Shown: positions 27,825 through 38,500 of the stretch, piece after piece
How the letters are laid out: every line of letters begins with the position of its first letter
Position numbering within the stretch: the first letter of the stretch is position 1
Assembly: GCA_023664625.1 (NCBI GenBank)
Contig: JAMPFD010000002.1
Location: 156,441-220,440, forward strand
Direction: 5' to 3'
Length of the DNA stretch: 64,000 nucleotides
Origin: Bacillota bacterium
GTDB taxonomy: Bacteria > Bacteroidota > Bacteroidia > Bacteroidales > Bacteroidaceae
Notes under the pieces: generated by a model
Told to the model about the DNA's origin: nothing
What the model saw: the letters and a program-made list of their open reading frames with translations, nothing else
Databases searched by the model: none
Program-made: the position numbers and the translations under genes

Positions 27825-29735
27825 TTACTTCACTTCCTCAAAGTCAGCATCCTGTGCGTCAGAAGCACCTGCGCCGGCATTGTTGTTCTGAGCACCGCCG
27901 TTGAAACCGCCGTTCATGTCAGGACCTGCCTGTGGGCCTGCCTGTGCACCGGCCTGATACATCTTCTGTGCTACAGTGTTGAGCTCGGCAATGGCTGTGT
28001 CAATGGCAGCGATGTCCTGAGCCTTGTGAGCATCCTTCAGCTTCTGGATAGCAGCCTCCATCTCTGACTTCACGTCAGCAGGCAGCTTGTCACCCTGCTC
28101 CTTGAGCATGTTTTCTGTCTGGAAAATCATCGAGTCTGCCTGGTTGAGCTTGTCAATCTTCTCACGCTCCTTCTTGTCTGCGTCAGCATTAGCCTCTGCC
28201 TCTGCCTTCATACGCTCGATATCTTCCTTGGAGAGACCGGAGGAAGCCTCGATGCGGATGGACTGCTCTTTGCCTGTAGCTTTGTCCTTTGCAGATACGG
28301 AGAGGATACCGTTTGCGTCAATGTCAAATGTCACCTCAATCTGTGGAACGCCACGGCGTGCAGGTGCGATGCCTTCGAGGTTGAAGTTGCCGATGGACTT
28401 GTTCTGTGATGCCATCGGACGCTCGCCCTGGAGTACGTGGATTGTAACGGCAGTCTGATTGTCTGCTGCTGTGGAGAACACCTCGCTCTTCTTGCAAGGG
28501 ATTGTAGAGTTGGCATCAATGAGTTTTGTCATCACGCCACCCATGGTCTCTATACCGAGAGTCAGCGGTGTAACGTCAAGGAGCACGATGTCCTGACCGG
28601 CATCACCGGCGAGAATTGCACCCTGGATAGCTGCGCCGACTGCCACGACTTCGTCCGGGTTAACACCCTTTGAAGGCTCTTTGCCGAAGAAGTTCTTTAC
28701 AATCTCCTGTACGGCAGGGATACGGCTTGAACCGCCTACGAGGATAACCTCGTCAATGTCGGAAGTAGAGATCTTTGCGTCGCGTATGGCATTCTGGCAA
28801 GGTACGAGGCAAGCCTGGATGAGTGAGTGTGCAAGCTGCTCGAACTGTGAGCGTGTGAGAGTCTTCACAAGGTGCTTAGGCACACCGCCCTCTGCAGAGA
28901 TGTAAGGGAGGTTGATCTCTGTTGAAGAAGAGCTTGAAAGTTCAATCTTAGCCTTCTCGGCAGCCTCTTTAAGACGTTGCATAGCCATTGGATCCTTGGT
29001 GAGGTCAATGCCTTCGTCAGCCTTGAAGCCGTTGGCAAGCCATTCGATGATGACATGGTCAAAGTCGTCACCGCCGAGGTGTGTATCACCGTTTGTGGAG
29101 AGTACCTCAAATACGCCGCCGCCGAACTCAAGGATTGAAATATCGAATGTACCGCCACCGAGGTCGAATACAGCAATCTTCATGTCCTTGTTAGCCTTGT
29201 CAACGCCGTATGCAAGAGCAGCGGCTGTCGGCTCGTTGACAATACGCTTTACGTTGAGACCTGCTATCTGTCCTGCCTCCTTTGTAGCCTGACGCTGTGA
29301 GTCGGAGAAGTATGCCGGTACGGTGATGACAGCCTCTGTCACTTCCTGTCCGAGATAATCTTCTGCGGTCTTCTTCATTTTCTGGAGCACCATTGCGGAA
29401 ATCTCCTGTGGAGTATATTTCTTGCCGTCAATGTCTACGCGTGGAACGCCGCCCTCGTTGACTACAGAATAAGGCATGCGGCTTGCCTCTTTGGCGGACT
29501 GCTCGTATGTCTCACCCATGAAACGCTTGATGGAGTAGACTGTGTTTTTAGGGTTTGTGATGGCCTGGCGCTTTGCTGGGTCACCAACCTTACGCTCGCC
29601 ATTCTCTGCGAAGCCTACGATGGAAGGTGTTGTGCGCTTGCCCTCGCTGTTTGCGATTACGACTGGCTCGTTGCCTTCAAATACGGAAACACAAGAGTTT
29701 GTTGTTCCGAGGTCAATACCAATAATCTTTCCCAT
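27825..29735 (-). CDS. dnaK: Molecular chaperone DnaK (Hsp70)
   Basis: A 636-residue Hsp70. It has the N-terminal [16 protein letters not shown] phosphate loop, [36 protein letters not shown], the [15 protein letters not shown] motif, the substrate-binding domain ([19 protein letters not shown]), and a Gly/Asn-rich tail ending DADFEEVK. It folds and protects proteins in the cytoplasm together with DnaJ and GrpE, neither of which is nearby. The gene is monocistronic between its terminator and a promoter region with a possible sigma-54-type element. Confidence 0.98.
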   Translation of the reverse strand: MGKIIGIDLGTTNSCVSVFEGNEPVVIANSEGKRTTPSIVGFAENGERKVGDPAKRQAITNPKNTVYSIKRFMGETYEQSAKEASRMPYSVVNEGGVPRVDIDGKKYTPQEISAMVLQKMKKTAEDYLGQEVTEAVITVPAYFSDSQRQATKEAGQIAGLNVKRIVNEPTAAALAYGVDKANKDMKIAVFDLGGGTFDISILEFGGGVFEVLSTNGDTHLGGDDFDHVIIEWLANGFKADEGIDLTKDPMAMQRLKEAAEKAKIELSSSSSTEINLPYISAEGGVPKHLVKTLTRSQFEQLAHSLIQACLVPCQNAIRDAKISTSDIDEVILVGGSSRIPAVQEIVKNFFGKEPSKGVNPDEVVAVGAAIQGAILAGDAGQDIVLLDVTPLTLGIETMGGVMTKLIDANSTIPCKKSEVFSTAADNQTAVTIHVLQGERPMASQNKSIGNFNLEGIAPARRGVPQIEVTFDIDANGILSVSAKDKATGKEQSIRIEASSGLSKEDIERMKAEAEANADADKKEREKIDKLNQADSMIFQTENMLKEQGDKLPADVKSEMEAAIQKLKDAHKAQDIAAIDTAIAELNTVAQKMYQAGAQAGPQAGPDMNGGFNGGAQNNNAGAGASDAQDADFEEVK

Positions 29736-29829
29736 AGTTGTTTTTCCTTTCTTTATTTTTTATTGTTTATATTTCTGTTGATGTTTCGCGAGACTGTTTG
29801 TGTTCAGGATGCCCCGCTGCCTATAAAGT

Positions 29830-29845
29830 TACAATGACTGTGCCA
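29830..29845 (-). promoter_or_regulatory. Possible sigma-54-type promoter of dnaK
   Basis: On the minus strand TGGCACAGTCATTGTA matches the -24/-12 layout TGGCACg-N4-TTGCw, with GT in place of GC. The transcript would begin near 29818, about 80 nt before the dnaK start. No good TAnnTTTG element was seen here. Confidence 0.4.
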
Positions 29846-29866
29846 ACGGATTAAGTCTGCCATAGT

Positions 29867-29900
29867 CTGCCACTTTGGCAGAGCTTGTCAGTTCTGTCAG
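29867..29900. promoter_or_regulatory. Possible activator/operator sites upstream of dnaK
   Basis: The 15-bp palindrome CTGCCACTTTGGCAG (29867-29881) is followed by the tandem TTGTCAGTTCTGTCAG (29885-29900); a further CTGCCA lies just left of it. Such clustered CTGNCA/TGNCAG half-sites upstream of the -24 element look like binding sites for a regulator. The identity of the protein is unknown. Confidence 0.4.
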
Positions 29901-30188
29901 CATAACTGTACAATGAAGGCTTGGGATTACTTATGAGCTGTCTGTGAAGGGCAATAGATGCTGAATTGCCGTTAATTTGGAAAAAAGATTTCAAAGGATA
30001 GAAGAATCTTATTTTTTCTTGTTACCTTTGTACTTAAGTTAGTCAGCAAAATTAATTGACATGACGTTGGCAGGCATTGCTGCAGTATTGTCTTTTGCAT
30101 TATCCGCTTGTTCCTTCCGGTTAAAAAACTTGGGTGTCATCTGTCATGTAGCCTGTTGCGCTATCTCTTCCGCCTTAGATTTTCCGCG

Positions 30189-30233
30189 AAAATAACTGCG
30201 TTTTAGTATAAACTAATTTCCAACAGTTACTTA
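30189..30233. mobile_element. Lone right end of the MITE-like element
   Basis: AAAATAACTGCGTTTTAGTA and the following AAACTAATTTCCAACAGTTACTTA match the right end of the copies at 17330 and 46334 almost exactly. No matching left end is found at the expected distance, so this is a remnant. A 70-bp full miniature copy lies 95 bp to the right in the opposite orientation. Confidence 0.6.
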
Positions 30234-30327
30234 TTGAAATTGTATATATAAGAATGAATGAAAAATATTGCAAATTTACTTCTGTGGTCCAACAACTGAC
30301 AGAGTCATTATAAAAACTGATTTGTAC

Positions 30328-30397
30328 TAAGTAACTGTTGGAAATTAGTTTTAGTGAGAAAACATTATATTATAAAATAATTATCAATAGTTACTTA
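30328..30397. mobile_element. MITE-like element, 70-bp internally deleted copy
   Basis: Read on the minus strand it starts TAAGTAACTATTGATAATTA, runs through AATATAATGTTTTCTCACTA, and then jumps directly to AAACTAATTTCCAACAGTTA and CTTA. Both termini and the left subterminal block are kept and the interior of the longer copies is missing. It lies 28 bp upstream of the WGR-domain gene. Confidence 0.65.
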
Positions 30398-30425
30398 TTA
30401 TGTACGACTAATACCTAAAAACGAT

Positions 30426-31361
30426 ATGAAAAGGGGCTTTATATATAAAAATGAGAAGACATCTAAATTCTGGTGGATAGACTATGGTGAGTGCTGCTTT
30501 GCTGTGGGTTATGGCAAATGTGGCAGTGTCGGAACATTCCTGGTGAAAGAGTTCGGTACGGAGGAAGAGTGCCGGAAGGAAGCGGAGAAACTTGTCCGTT
30601 CGAAAATAAGGAAAGGCTATGTTGAAGACGATGACTTTGATTTTGTCAACAGACTTTATATTGACAACTATGATTTCGGACTCAGTCCGAAAACTTCCAA
30701 CCCGAGATTTGTCGAACATTTCACTGACGAACTGTATTATTCTGAATATGAGGAGTTCGGACCGTTCGGCAGTGATGAGGGCAGTGATACATTGGCAGCC
30801 ATATATGGGCGTATAAGGAAGAACCCTGACTTTGACTTTGAGTCCTTTCCCCGCAAATTTGTTGAAGACAGTTGTGGCATGAAATATATCCCTGCCGGCT
30901 CCATTGACGCTGAAAAACTAAAAGAACTGGCGCCAGGCAGAAATGTTTGCGCAGAAGGAGGCACCATTCTTCCGGAAGACATGAAGCGTATGGCAGCGAA
31001 TATGGTGGAAACGCTGCGCATGCTTGAAAACGACAGTTTCCCGAAGGAACGGGTTGAAGAAGAAATTGATATTACGCTGGCACAGATGGGGGTCTCCAGG
31101 GACGAGCTGCTTGATTATAAAAGTGATGGAAACGGGGACGCTGATGTTATGACAGAGATGGATGTCGTGCAGAGTGACATTGTCACATACGCCACCGCTT
31201 TCGCACAGATAAAGATAACAGGTTCTGTCTCTGCCGGTTTGAAGGAGCATGGAATCAATGCCATCAAGGAACTGTCATTGATAGACGGTCTGCCTTGGAC
31301 GGAGGACGAAGTCAGGACAAGGATGGTGGAAGACCTTCAGTCGTTCAGTTTCACGGTTTAG
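30426..31361 (+). CDS. WGR-domain protein of unknown function
   Basis: A 311-residue protein. Residues about 10-65 form a WGR domain (FWWIDYGECCFAVGYGKCGS, then EEECRKEAEKLVRSKIRKGY), a module found in PARPs and MolR-like bacterial proteins where it binds nucleic acid. The middle is acidic and aromatic (around YYSEYEEFGPFGSDEGSD); the C-terminal half is helical with no motif I know. No signal peptide. It stands alone, with a MITE-like copy immediately upstream that may supply or disturb its promoter. A DNA-linked function is inference from the WGR domain. Confidence 0.75.
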   Translation: MKRGFIYKNEKTSKFWWIDYGECCFAVGYGKCGSVGTFLVKEFGTEEECRKEAEKLVRSKIRKGYVEDDDFDFVNRLYIDNYDFGLSPKTSNPRFVEHFTDELYYSEYEEFGPFGSDEGSDTLAAIYGRIRKNPDFDFESFPRKFVEDSCGMKYIPAGSIDAEKLKELAPGRNVCAEGGTILPEDMKRMAANMVETLRMLENDSFPKERVEEEIDITLAQMGVSRDELLDYKSDGNGDADVMTEMDVVQSDIVTYATAFAQIKITGSVSAGLKEHGINAIKELSLIDGLPWTEDEVRTRMVEDLQSFSFTV

Positions 31362-31688
31362 TCTTTTGTTGCAATGAATTGTCAGGTGTGACATTCATGG
31401 TTTTTGCTTTTTGGTCTTGAAAGCCGTGGTCGCAGAATGCCTGAGACATCTTTGTTGCACCTGTACTTTGGTACAGCCGGTTGCATTTCTTGTGACCGGC
31501 TGATGGTATTTGTGCATATAGCAATTGGTCAGAAAATATGCCTGAGTTTTCTAATGTTTTATTTATCATAACGGGCGAAGTTATGTCAAAAAGGCCTTCT
31601 TGGTAATAGAAGATAGGTATAATATCCCCTTTTTCCTGTTGTTTTATCCAAAAAAACGATGTAAAATACGGCTTTTGATGCTGTAAAA

Positions 31689-31748
31689 TGTTATCTTTTG
31701 CACCATGAAAGGTAACGTTTGGTTTAGTAAAAGGCTACCTTTTACAAG
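31689..31748. repeat. AAAGGTNACC-type palindromic repeat, copy 3
   Basis: It carries GTTATCTTTTGCACCATGAA, AAGGTAACGTTTGG and then GTAAAAGGCTACCTTTTAC (a perfect hairpin around GGCTACC). The blocks match those of the copies at 7341, 17221 and 57589. Confidence 0.55.
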
Positions 31749-31954
31749 AGTTTATGTTATGAAAAAATAGCGATAATATTGCAATAGGTTGATAAATAAA
31801 TGGTTATGTGGGTGATAAAATCGTGCGGTTTTCATGACTTTCTGAATGTCTTTTGTTTTTACGTGAGTATTTTGAGGTAAGAAAGTTGTGAGTTTTCTTT
31901 TGTACCAATTGTTTCTTGTCTAATAAAGCCGGTTATGCACCTTAGGTTTATATC

Positions 31955-31995
31955 ATAATACCTCCGCCACAATTGATGTGTGACGGAGGTATTAT
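31955..31995 (-). terminator. Hairpin behind the rel remnant (probable old rel terminator)
   Basis: ATAATACCTCCG and CGGAGGTATTAT form a perfect 12-bp stem, with an inner CACA/TGTG pairing. It lies 37 nt beyond the stop of the minus-strand rel 3' remnant, where a terminator of the original gene would be expected. Confidence 0.6.
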
Positions 31996-32032
31996 GCTTC
32001 TCATTATGGAACTTAATCTACAGGTTCTGCAC

Positions 32033-32108
32033 TCAACGCACCTCGTCGATGCCGGGAATGTTGTAGAGAGACAGTATTACATAGTTTAGTTCGCGGATGG
32101 AGTGGACA
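32033..32108 (-). pseudogene. Stranded 3' end of a RelA/SpoT-type gene
   Basis: On the minus strand this encodes VHSIRELNYVILSLYNIPGI then DEVR and a stop. The intact RelA/SpoT homologue at 42464-44386 ends VHSIRELNSAIESLYNIPGI, DEVR, then four extra residues. At the nucleotide level 61 of 72 positions agree without gaps (32037-32108 against 42483-42554), including 21 identical bases at the right edge (32088-32108), after which similarity stops abruptly. There is no upstream gene body, so it cannot be expressed as a protein. It looks like a gene end displaced by insertion. Confidence 0.8.
32037..32108. repeat. Left 72-bp direct repeat of the inserted segment (att-like)
   Basis: It pairs with 42483-42554 in direct orientation at about 85% identity. 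The two repeats are 10,446 bp apart and enclose the giant RNA-polymerase-like gene. The perfectly shared core is at 32088-32108. The geometry is that of left and right attachment sites in the 3' end of a gene. Confidence 0.65.
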
Positions 32109-32369
32109 ATGTCATATAGTGATGTTGATACCTTTGTTGATATCTTTCTTTCTCTGCATGCTTCTGTCATACATAGACATGAAAATGTTTACTCATGTTG
32201 GATTTCTGATTGCGAATAAAATGTCTGCCATTTTTTACATGGGTGAATGGCTTTTTCTTAAACAGTCAGTGTCTGCGTCTGTTTGTTGCATAACGGCATG
32301 GATACATGTTTTTTGAGGGATTTTATGTATATTTTTGAGTGAAAAAATTAATTATACAGAAAAATTCCG

Positions 32370-32378
32370 TAACTTTGC
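32370..32378 (+). promoter_or_regulatory. -7 promoter element of the giant gene
   Basis: TAACTTTGC matches the host-type Bacteroidetes -7 consensus and lies 126 nt before the ATG of the giant gene. A TTTG lies further upstream but not at the ideal distance. It suggests that the host sigma factor can transcribe the gene. Confidence 0.5.
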
Positions 32379-32503
32379 AATCAGTAGTTATCGTAATATG
32401 CTTTTGTATTTTATTAATATTTATTTGTAAAGATACAGGTGTTTTACGGGATTGACAATTTTTAAGTTGATATTTTATCCCAACTCGTATAAATATAAAA
32501 TCA

Positions 32504-35500
32504 ATGGATGATACAATTTTTGACTTGCAGCAGTCTCGCTTCAATACAGAATTCATAGAAAGGAATGTTGATTTTGAACTTGAGGTCGGAGCACGGATAA
32601 TTGAGACTTTCTATGATGTTCCTTATATAGGAGAACTGCTTAAAATAGGAAAAGTTTTTGGAAGTTATAGAAACTATTTTTTTGTTCGCAAACTTGTGGG
32701 CTTTATGAAGTCATCCAATAAATTTAAGGAAGAGGACTTCAACAGTTTTGTTTCCTCTCTTTCAACTAAAGATAAAAAGAGACTGTCAGATTATTTGACA
32801 CAGCTATTGTATTCGGCAGATGAAGAGAGTAAGGCTGACATCATGGGTAAAATATATGCAAGCAGAGTCCGTAGAGAGATAGATAATGACATGATGTTGC
32901 GTCTATGTTCTATAGTTAATCATTCTTATCTGCCAGATTTATATTGTCTTGGTAAATATAAAGACGTGTCAGATGAAAATACATTTATTACGGATAATCT
33001 TGTGGCGTTGGGACTTCTTTCTGATGCTGGTAACGTTTATGAAACATTAGAAGATGGGATGGAATGTACAGGCTTCGGTCCTGCAAAACATATACTTAAT
33101 GAAGTTGGTAAAATTCTTTACCAGATTTTGGATGACCAACCAGTGACTGTTTCAGCCAAGTCTGCCGAAGTTCCAAAGGTAACATTACGACCTATTAATA
33201 AGAAAGAATTGGATCGTAGTGTTGGAAGATTTGTAGAATCAAAGGTTAGTAATGAACTTCGTAACCTTGTTGGAAATAATACTCTATTAGAGAATGCAAT
33301 GATGCTTAAAACAACTAACGGTTTTGAGTTCGAGCCAGAATTTAAGGAATGGTATGCGGAAAAGAAAGGTAAGGATGCTGTAATAGACCTTAACCCAAAA
33401 TATGTAGCTGATGCAAGAAAGCTTGCTAAAGCTATTATGGATTATTATAAAGAGAAATATACTTCTATTAATGCTACTGTTAGAAAAGAAGATGCTAACT
33501 CTCATCGTTCTGAATTTGGATATACAAGTACTTTTGAAAGAGAAGCTGGAAAGAAACATATAGCAGTGATGATGCTGAATATGTTCAATAAGATACAAAA
33601 CGAAAATCTTGATTTTGGGGGTTATGATTTTTATCTTAAACAAACTAAAATTGAATGGGCTGATTTTATATTTAGAAGTGTAGCTAAACAAAAGAAAAGA
33701 GACGCTAAAGAGCTAAAACAAGAATACGAAGAAGCAGAAGATAAAAATGCTTATATTGATAAACTATTAGGAGGTAAAAATAAAAGTATAAGTAATTCTA
33801 ATATTTTTGCTGTATATCAGGAGCTACATGCTTCTGATAGTACAGCTAATACATATATAAAAGAAGTACTTGCTAATCCTATATTAGCTGACGTTTATAG
33901 AGATGTTAGAAAAACAATGGATGAAGTAAACGATACTAAAAATGAGGAAGCAAATACATCTGATGAGACTACTGAAGTTGAACCAGAGGAAAACGCAAAA
34001 GCTGATGATACAGAATTAGATACAAGTATAACTACAGCAAATAATCATATAGGTATATATACAAGTTTTATGTCTCATATTGGAAGTCGTATTAAAAATT
34101 ACTTTAATACTCTTCGTAAACAACAGAGTGCAGAACTTGGAGATTTTGATACTAATAATACTTATGGTATAGCTGAAACTATGGATGCTAACGAATGTGC
34201 TTCTATGTTATATAACGCTAATGTTAATTTTGATAACATAGACAGCATGATTGAAGGTATTCAACGTATAGCTAATACTATTAAAGGTTTTGAAGCTTTT
34301 GCTCAACTTGCAGAAGATTTAAGAAATAATAGGGACTTTGCTACAGAGATGCGAACTGTATTCTCTAAAATTAAAGTTAGTAAGATTAAAACAACAGTTT
34401 CTAACGGTAAAGTTAATGCTGTGGTTACCAATAGTACAGCTGACCCTCAAACTACACTTATAGGTGCTTTTAAAAACGATATAGCTAGTACATCTATATC
34501 TGATAATCCTGATGTTACAGAAAACCTAATAGATACTGCGTTTGCTTGGACTGATACATTACGTAAAAGTAAGAATAATGCCGAAGGAAATAAAGCGTTA
34601 AGTGAAGTTATAACTAGAACAATACATATTGCTAAACTTTATTATCCAAGTATTCAAGAGAATGCTATTAGAGCTTACATAGAATTAAACGACAATGGTC
34701 GTGCTAAAGATTTTGATAGAAAAGCAACTAATGCTGAAATGCTTCTTGATGATTTAAAAGAATGTAATAAAAAGGTTCGTGAGACTAAAGAGAATTATAG
34801 ACAACTTAGAATTAAAGCTAATAAAGTTAATGAACATAATAGACGTTTAAAAGATAGAGCGAGAAAAAATCTTTATGTTGACCCTAATAATTATCAAAGT
34901 CTGGCTGATGTTTATGGTTCTGATTGGCTTAAAGCTCAAAATAACTCTCTTTCGCATCTTGCAAGAAAGCTTACTCCTTACAGTGTAGTTAATACTGACC
35001 TTAACTCTCGAAATATTCACGGTAACAATAACTCTAATATTATTAATAGTAGTATGATTACTAATCTTAGTAAAATGTTAGAGAAAACTTATACCGATGA
35101 ACACGGTCGTACTCGTAATAAAGCTCTTGAAGCCTGGGGTGCTAAGAAACTTAGAAGTAAGCAATATAAATATAGTAATATTCTTCTTGAACAAAAAGAT
35201 GAAAACGGTAAAGTTATCAATAGAGGAATGTTCCGTTACGTTGATGGAGTTCTTTGTATTACAGAAGATGCTTCCAAGCTTCTAAAATTTTATCAATATG
35301 AGGGTGCAGAAGATGTTGATAAGGGTAATGCAGCTACATATTCTGAAATGCTTACAGGTAGTTTTCTCCCAAGTTCTTTTATGAACTTCTTCAAAGCTGA
35401 ACGATACGGAGTAAAGGATATTGCCAATTATTTTATGCGAGTTCCTTCTGATGCTCCTAATACTTTCCTTGTACAGGCTCCTAGATATGCTGCTGGAGAT

Positions 35501-38500
35501 GTTGTAATAGTAAAAGACGAAGAAGCTTTCAACAATGATGTTAAAGAGATTGTTGCCGCAGCTGTTCCTCTTATTACCAAAGAAGAATATATGGCTAAAT
35601 ATAGAGCCGATGGTGCATTCCCTTATACGATAGATTATAGAACTGACTATGAAAAGATTATGTTCGGAAAGGATAGTATAAGTATAAAGGACGCAAAAGC
35701 TGTTACTAAACTTTCCGAACCTGATGAAGATGGAAATTATGAAGCTCTTGTAAACGTTGCAACAAAGTATGGTAATGCTTTTATATTTAAAGGTACTATA
35801 AAGAAAGCAGGTAAAGGCATAGCTTTACATAATCGTCAACTTGTAGGAGCACTTAATACAACTATTAGAGGAGCAGATTTCGTAAACACCGAAGAAGGTG
35901 CAATGGATATTGAGTTTCCTATCAGAATAGCTACTGAACACTTTAAAAAACAACTTCGTTTCCGAGATGTAACAGTAGGTGACAAGACTTGGAAAGCACC
36001 TGAATATACTGGTAATCCTGAAAGCGATGTGTTCAAGATGCTAAAGAATCAATTCTATCAAAGTTTGCTTGACGGAGCTGTTGCTCTTAATCATTATTTC
36101 GAGTTAGTAGAAGAGACGGAGGGAGAAAACAAAGGAACATATCATGTAAGACTTGAAAATAGAAGACCTGTCTTTAATTCAGGTATGTCTAATGATAGAG
36201 GTTATAAGTTTTATCATCTCGGAGATAAAGGAACTGTTCTTGAAGAAACAGAAAATGGAGTTAAACTTGGAGGTAAAGTATTCCATGACGAGAAATTCAC
36301 TCTTGCTGTTACAGATGAAAACGGAAATATTGTAAAGAAATCTTATCTTGATGAGATTATAACAAGTGATATACCTAAAGCTGATTTAAGTACAGGAAGG
36401 TTGATAGATGATGGGTCAATCAACTTCCTTTACGGGGGAGCTATGCGCATTATAGCTAATCGTGATTCCGAAGGAGTCCTACATGTTGAAGACATTAAAC
36501 TTAGTGAAGCGCAAGAAAAGAGAGTTAATGAAGCTCTTTCCGAATTTGTACTTGAATACAGAAAGCAAGTAACAGAAACAGTTGAACGATATAAAGATAT
36601 GATTCAAGGTGTAGAGATTAATAATTATACTATAATAAACTATGCCTTTAATAATCTTATAATGTTCATGAACTATGACCAGCTTACAGATGGAGATGTA
36701 AGGTTTTATAAAGATGGACAAACTGTGCTAAAGCGTGCTAAACAATATCAAGGTTCAGGTAATCCTTTTGGTATTTCCGATTATTCTGCTGAACATGAAG
36801 ATGACCTTAGCGACATTGAAGATGCTTTTTTGACAAGTGGAAGTATCCAAGAGAGACGTATGATAACAGGGGTAGATGAAGATGGATATGAATTTGAAGA
36901 TGTCGCAAGAGATGAAAACGGAAAGATTATATACGATACTGTAAAGATACAAGATATATTTAAAGGAAGTATATTTGAAGGTGTTACTCAAAGAAGAGGT
37001 TTCAGAGCTGCTACAATAAAGAATACAATTCGTACTAATGTAAAAGCTCTGAAACAGCTCGAAGATAAGTTTGTAAAAGAAATTGGACTTAGTGAAGATA
37101 TGGCTAAAGAACTTCTATGGGGTCCGATAGAACTTGACAAGAATGGTAAACCTAAAGTAGACAAAGATGGAGGTTATAAGCGTAGGGGAGGTTTTACTGA
37201 TACTAAAGTAAATGATGCACAATCTTATATAACTGTTCAAGAGTTCGTAAGACGTATAGCAGGTAAAGGACAACTTAACCGTTATCTTCCTTTGATTAGA
37301 AAGCTTATTGCTGCAGAGAATGACCCAAGTGTAAAACTTTCAGGAAAAGACATAAAGGAGTTCATACAAGTTCAAAAGAACTTCTACTATGATATGTGGT
37401 ATGACCCTAAATACGGTATTGAAGTTCCTCGTCAGATTAAGAACGCAGAGTTTGTACTTGTTCCGAGTCTTATTAAAGGAACTCAACTTGAAGATGTTTA
37501 TAATATGATGAGAGAAGCAGGTATAGACCAGCTTAACACTGTAGAAACATCTAAAGCTGCAAATGAATATCTGACAACGATTTGGGATAATGATGGAAAT
37601 ATGCCAGGAATCACAGATGCAAAAGATGATGCAGCACGTAAGCAAGCTTTGAGTGCAAAAGCTAATGAGCTTAATAAAAATGGAATGATTTATTCTTATA
37701 ATAATCTTTATACCCAGCAAGAAACTCCACAACATCTTGACAGCACAAATAAAGCAGGTATTCAGATATGTAAGAAGATGTTCGATAATATAGACCCAAA
37801 CGGACCACTACAAGAATTAAAGGAAGAGTTCTTTAGGATGTTCTCTTTAAATATTCAAACATGTTTTGAGAATGTAGCTAAAGAGCTTAACATACCTCTT
37901 GACGAAAACGGCAATATAGCTGTAGATGAGAATAATAGAGTAGAAGGTCTTAACATGAAAGTTCTTTATAATAAACTTAGAGAAGAACTTATACGTACAG
38001 GACTTGATAACAATCTTGCAGATTATGTCACTGTTCTTGATGGAGCTTCAAGAGCTACCATGCCGTCATATATGAATAATGTTCTTACTAAGTTTGAATC
38101 TGTATTCCAAAGTATATTCAATAATAATATTACACGTCAAAAACTTCCTGGTTTTCATGCTGCACAGATTGCTAATGTTGGTTGGCAACCTAGGTCTTTA
38201 GAAGAAAGTGGTCTTGAAGGTGTAACTTATGCAAAGCATCTTGAATATCATCCTGATGGAAAGCCTTATATTGAAATTATGCTTCCTGCATCTTTTGTAG
38301 GAGTTGACAAAACATCTGCACATTATAACAATATGTCAGATGAAGAGATACTAAAAGAACTTGAAGAAAAAGAACTTCTTGACGTAATAGGTTATCGTAT
38401 TCCTACCGAGGGTAAACAGTCAGTTTGTAATATGAAAGTAGTAGGTTTTACAAGTGATGCCCTTGGTTCTACAATTGTAGTACCTGATGATTGGGTTTCA

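Larger units (their letters stand above)
31362..32032. other. Spacer between the WGR gene and the rel remnant
   Basis: No gene is supported. It contains one AAAGGTNACC-type repeat (31689-31748) and a strong hairpin (31955-31995). The remainder, including 31750-31950, shows only AT-rich spacer. Confidence 0.45.

Noticed and set aside
32119..32316. 65-codon hydrophobic frame upstream of the giant gene
   Set aside because: It could be a small membrane peptide, but it has no promoter of its own, no family resemblance, and biased hydrophobicity is common in AT-rich spacer.
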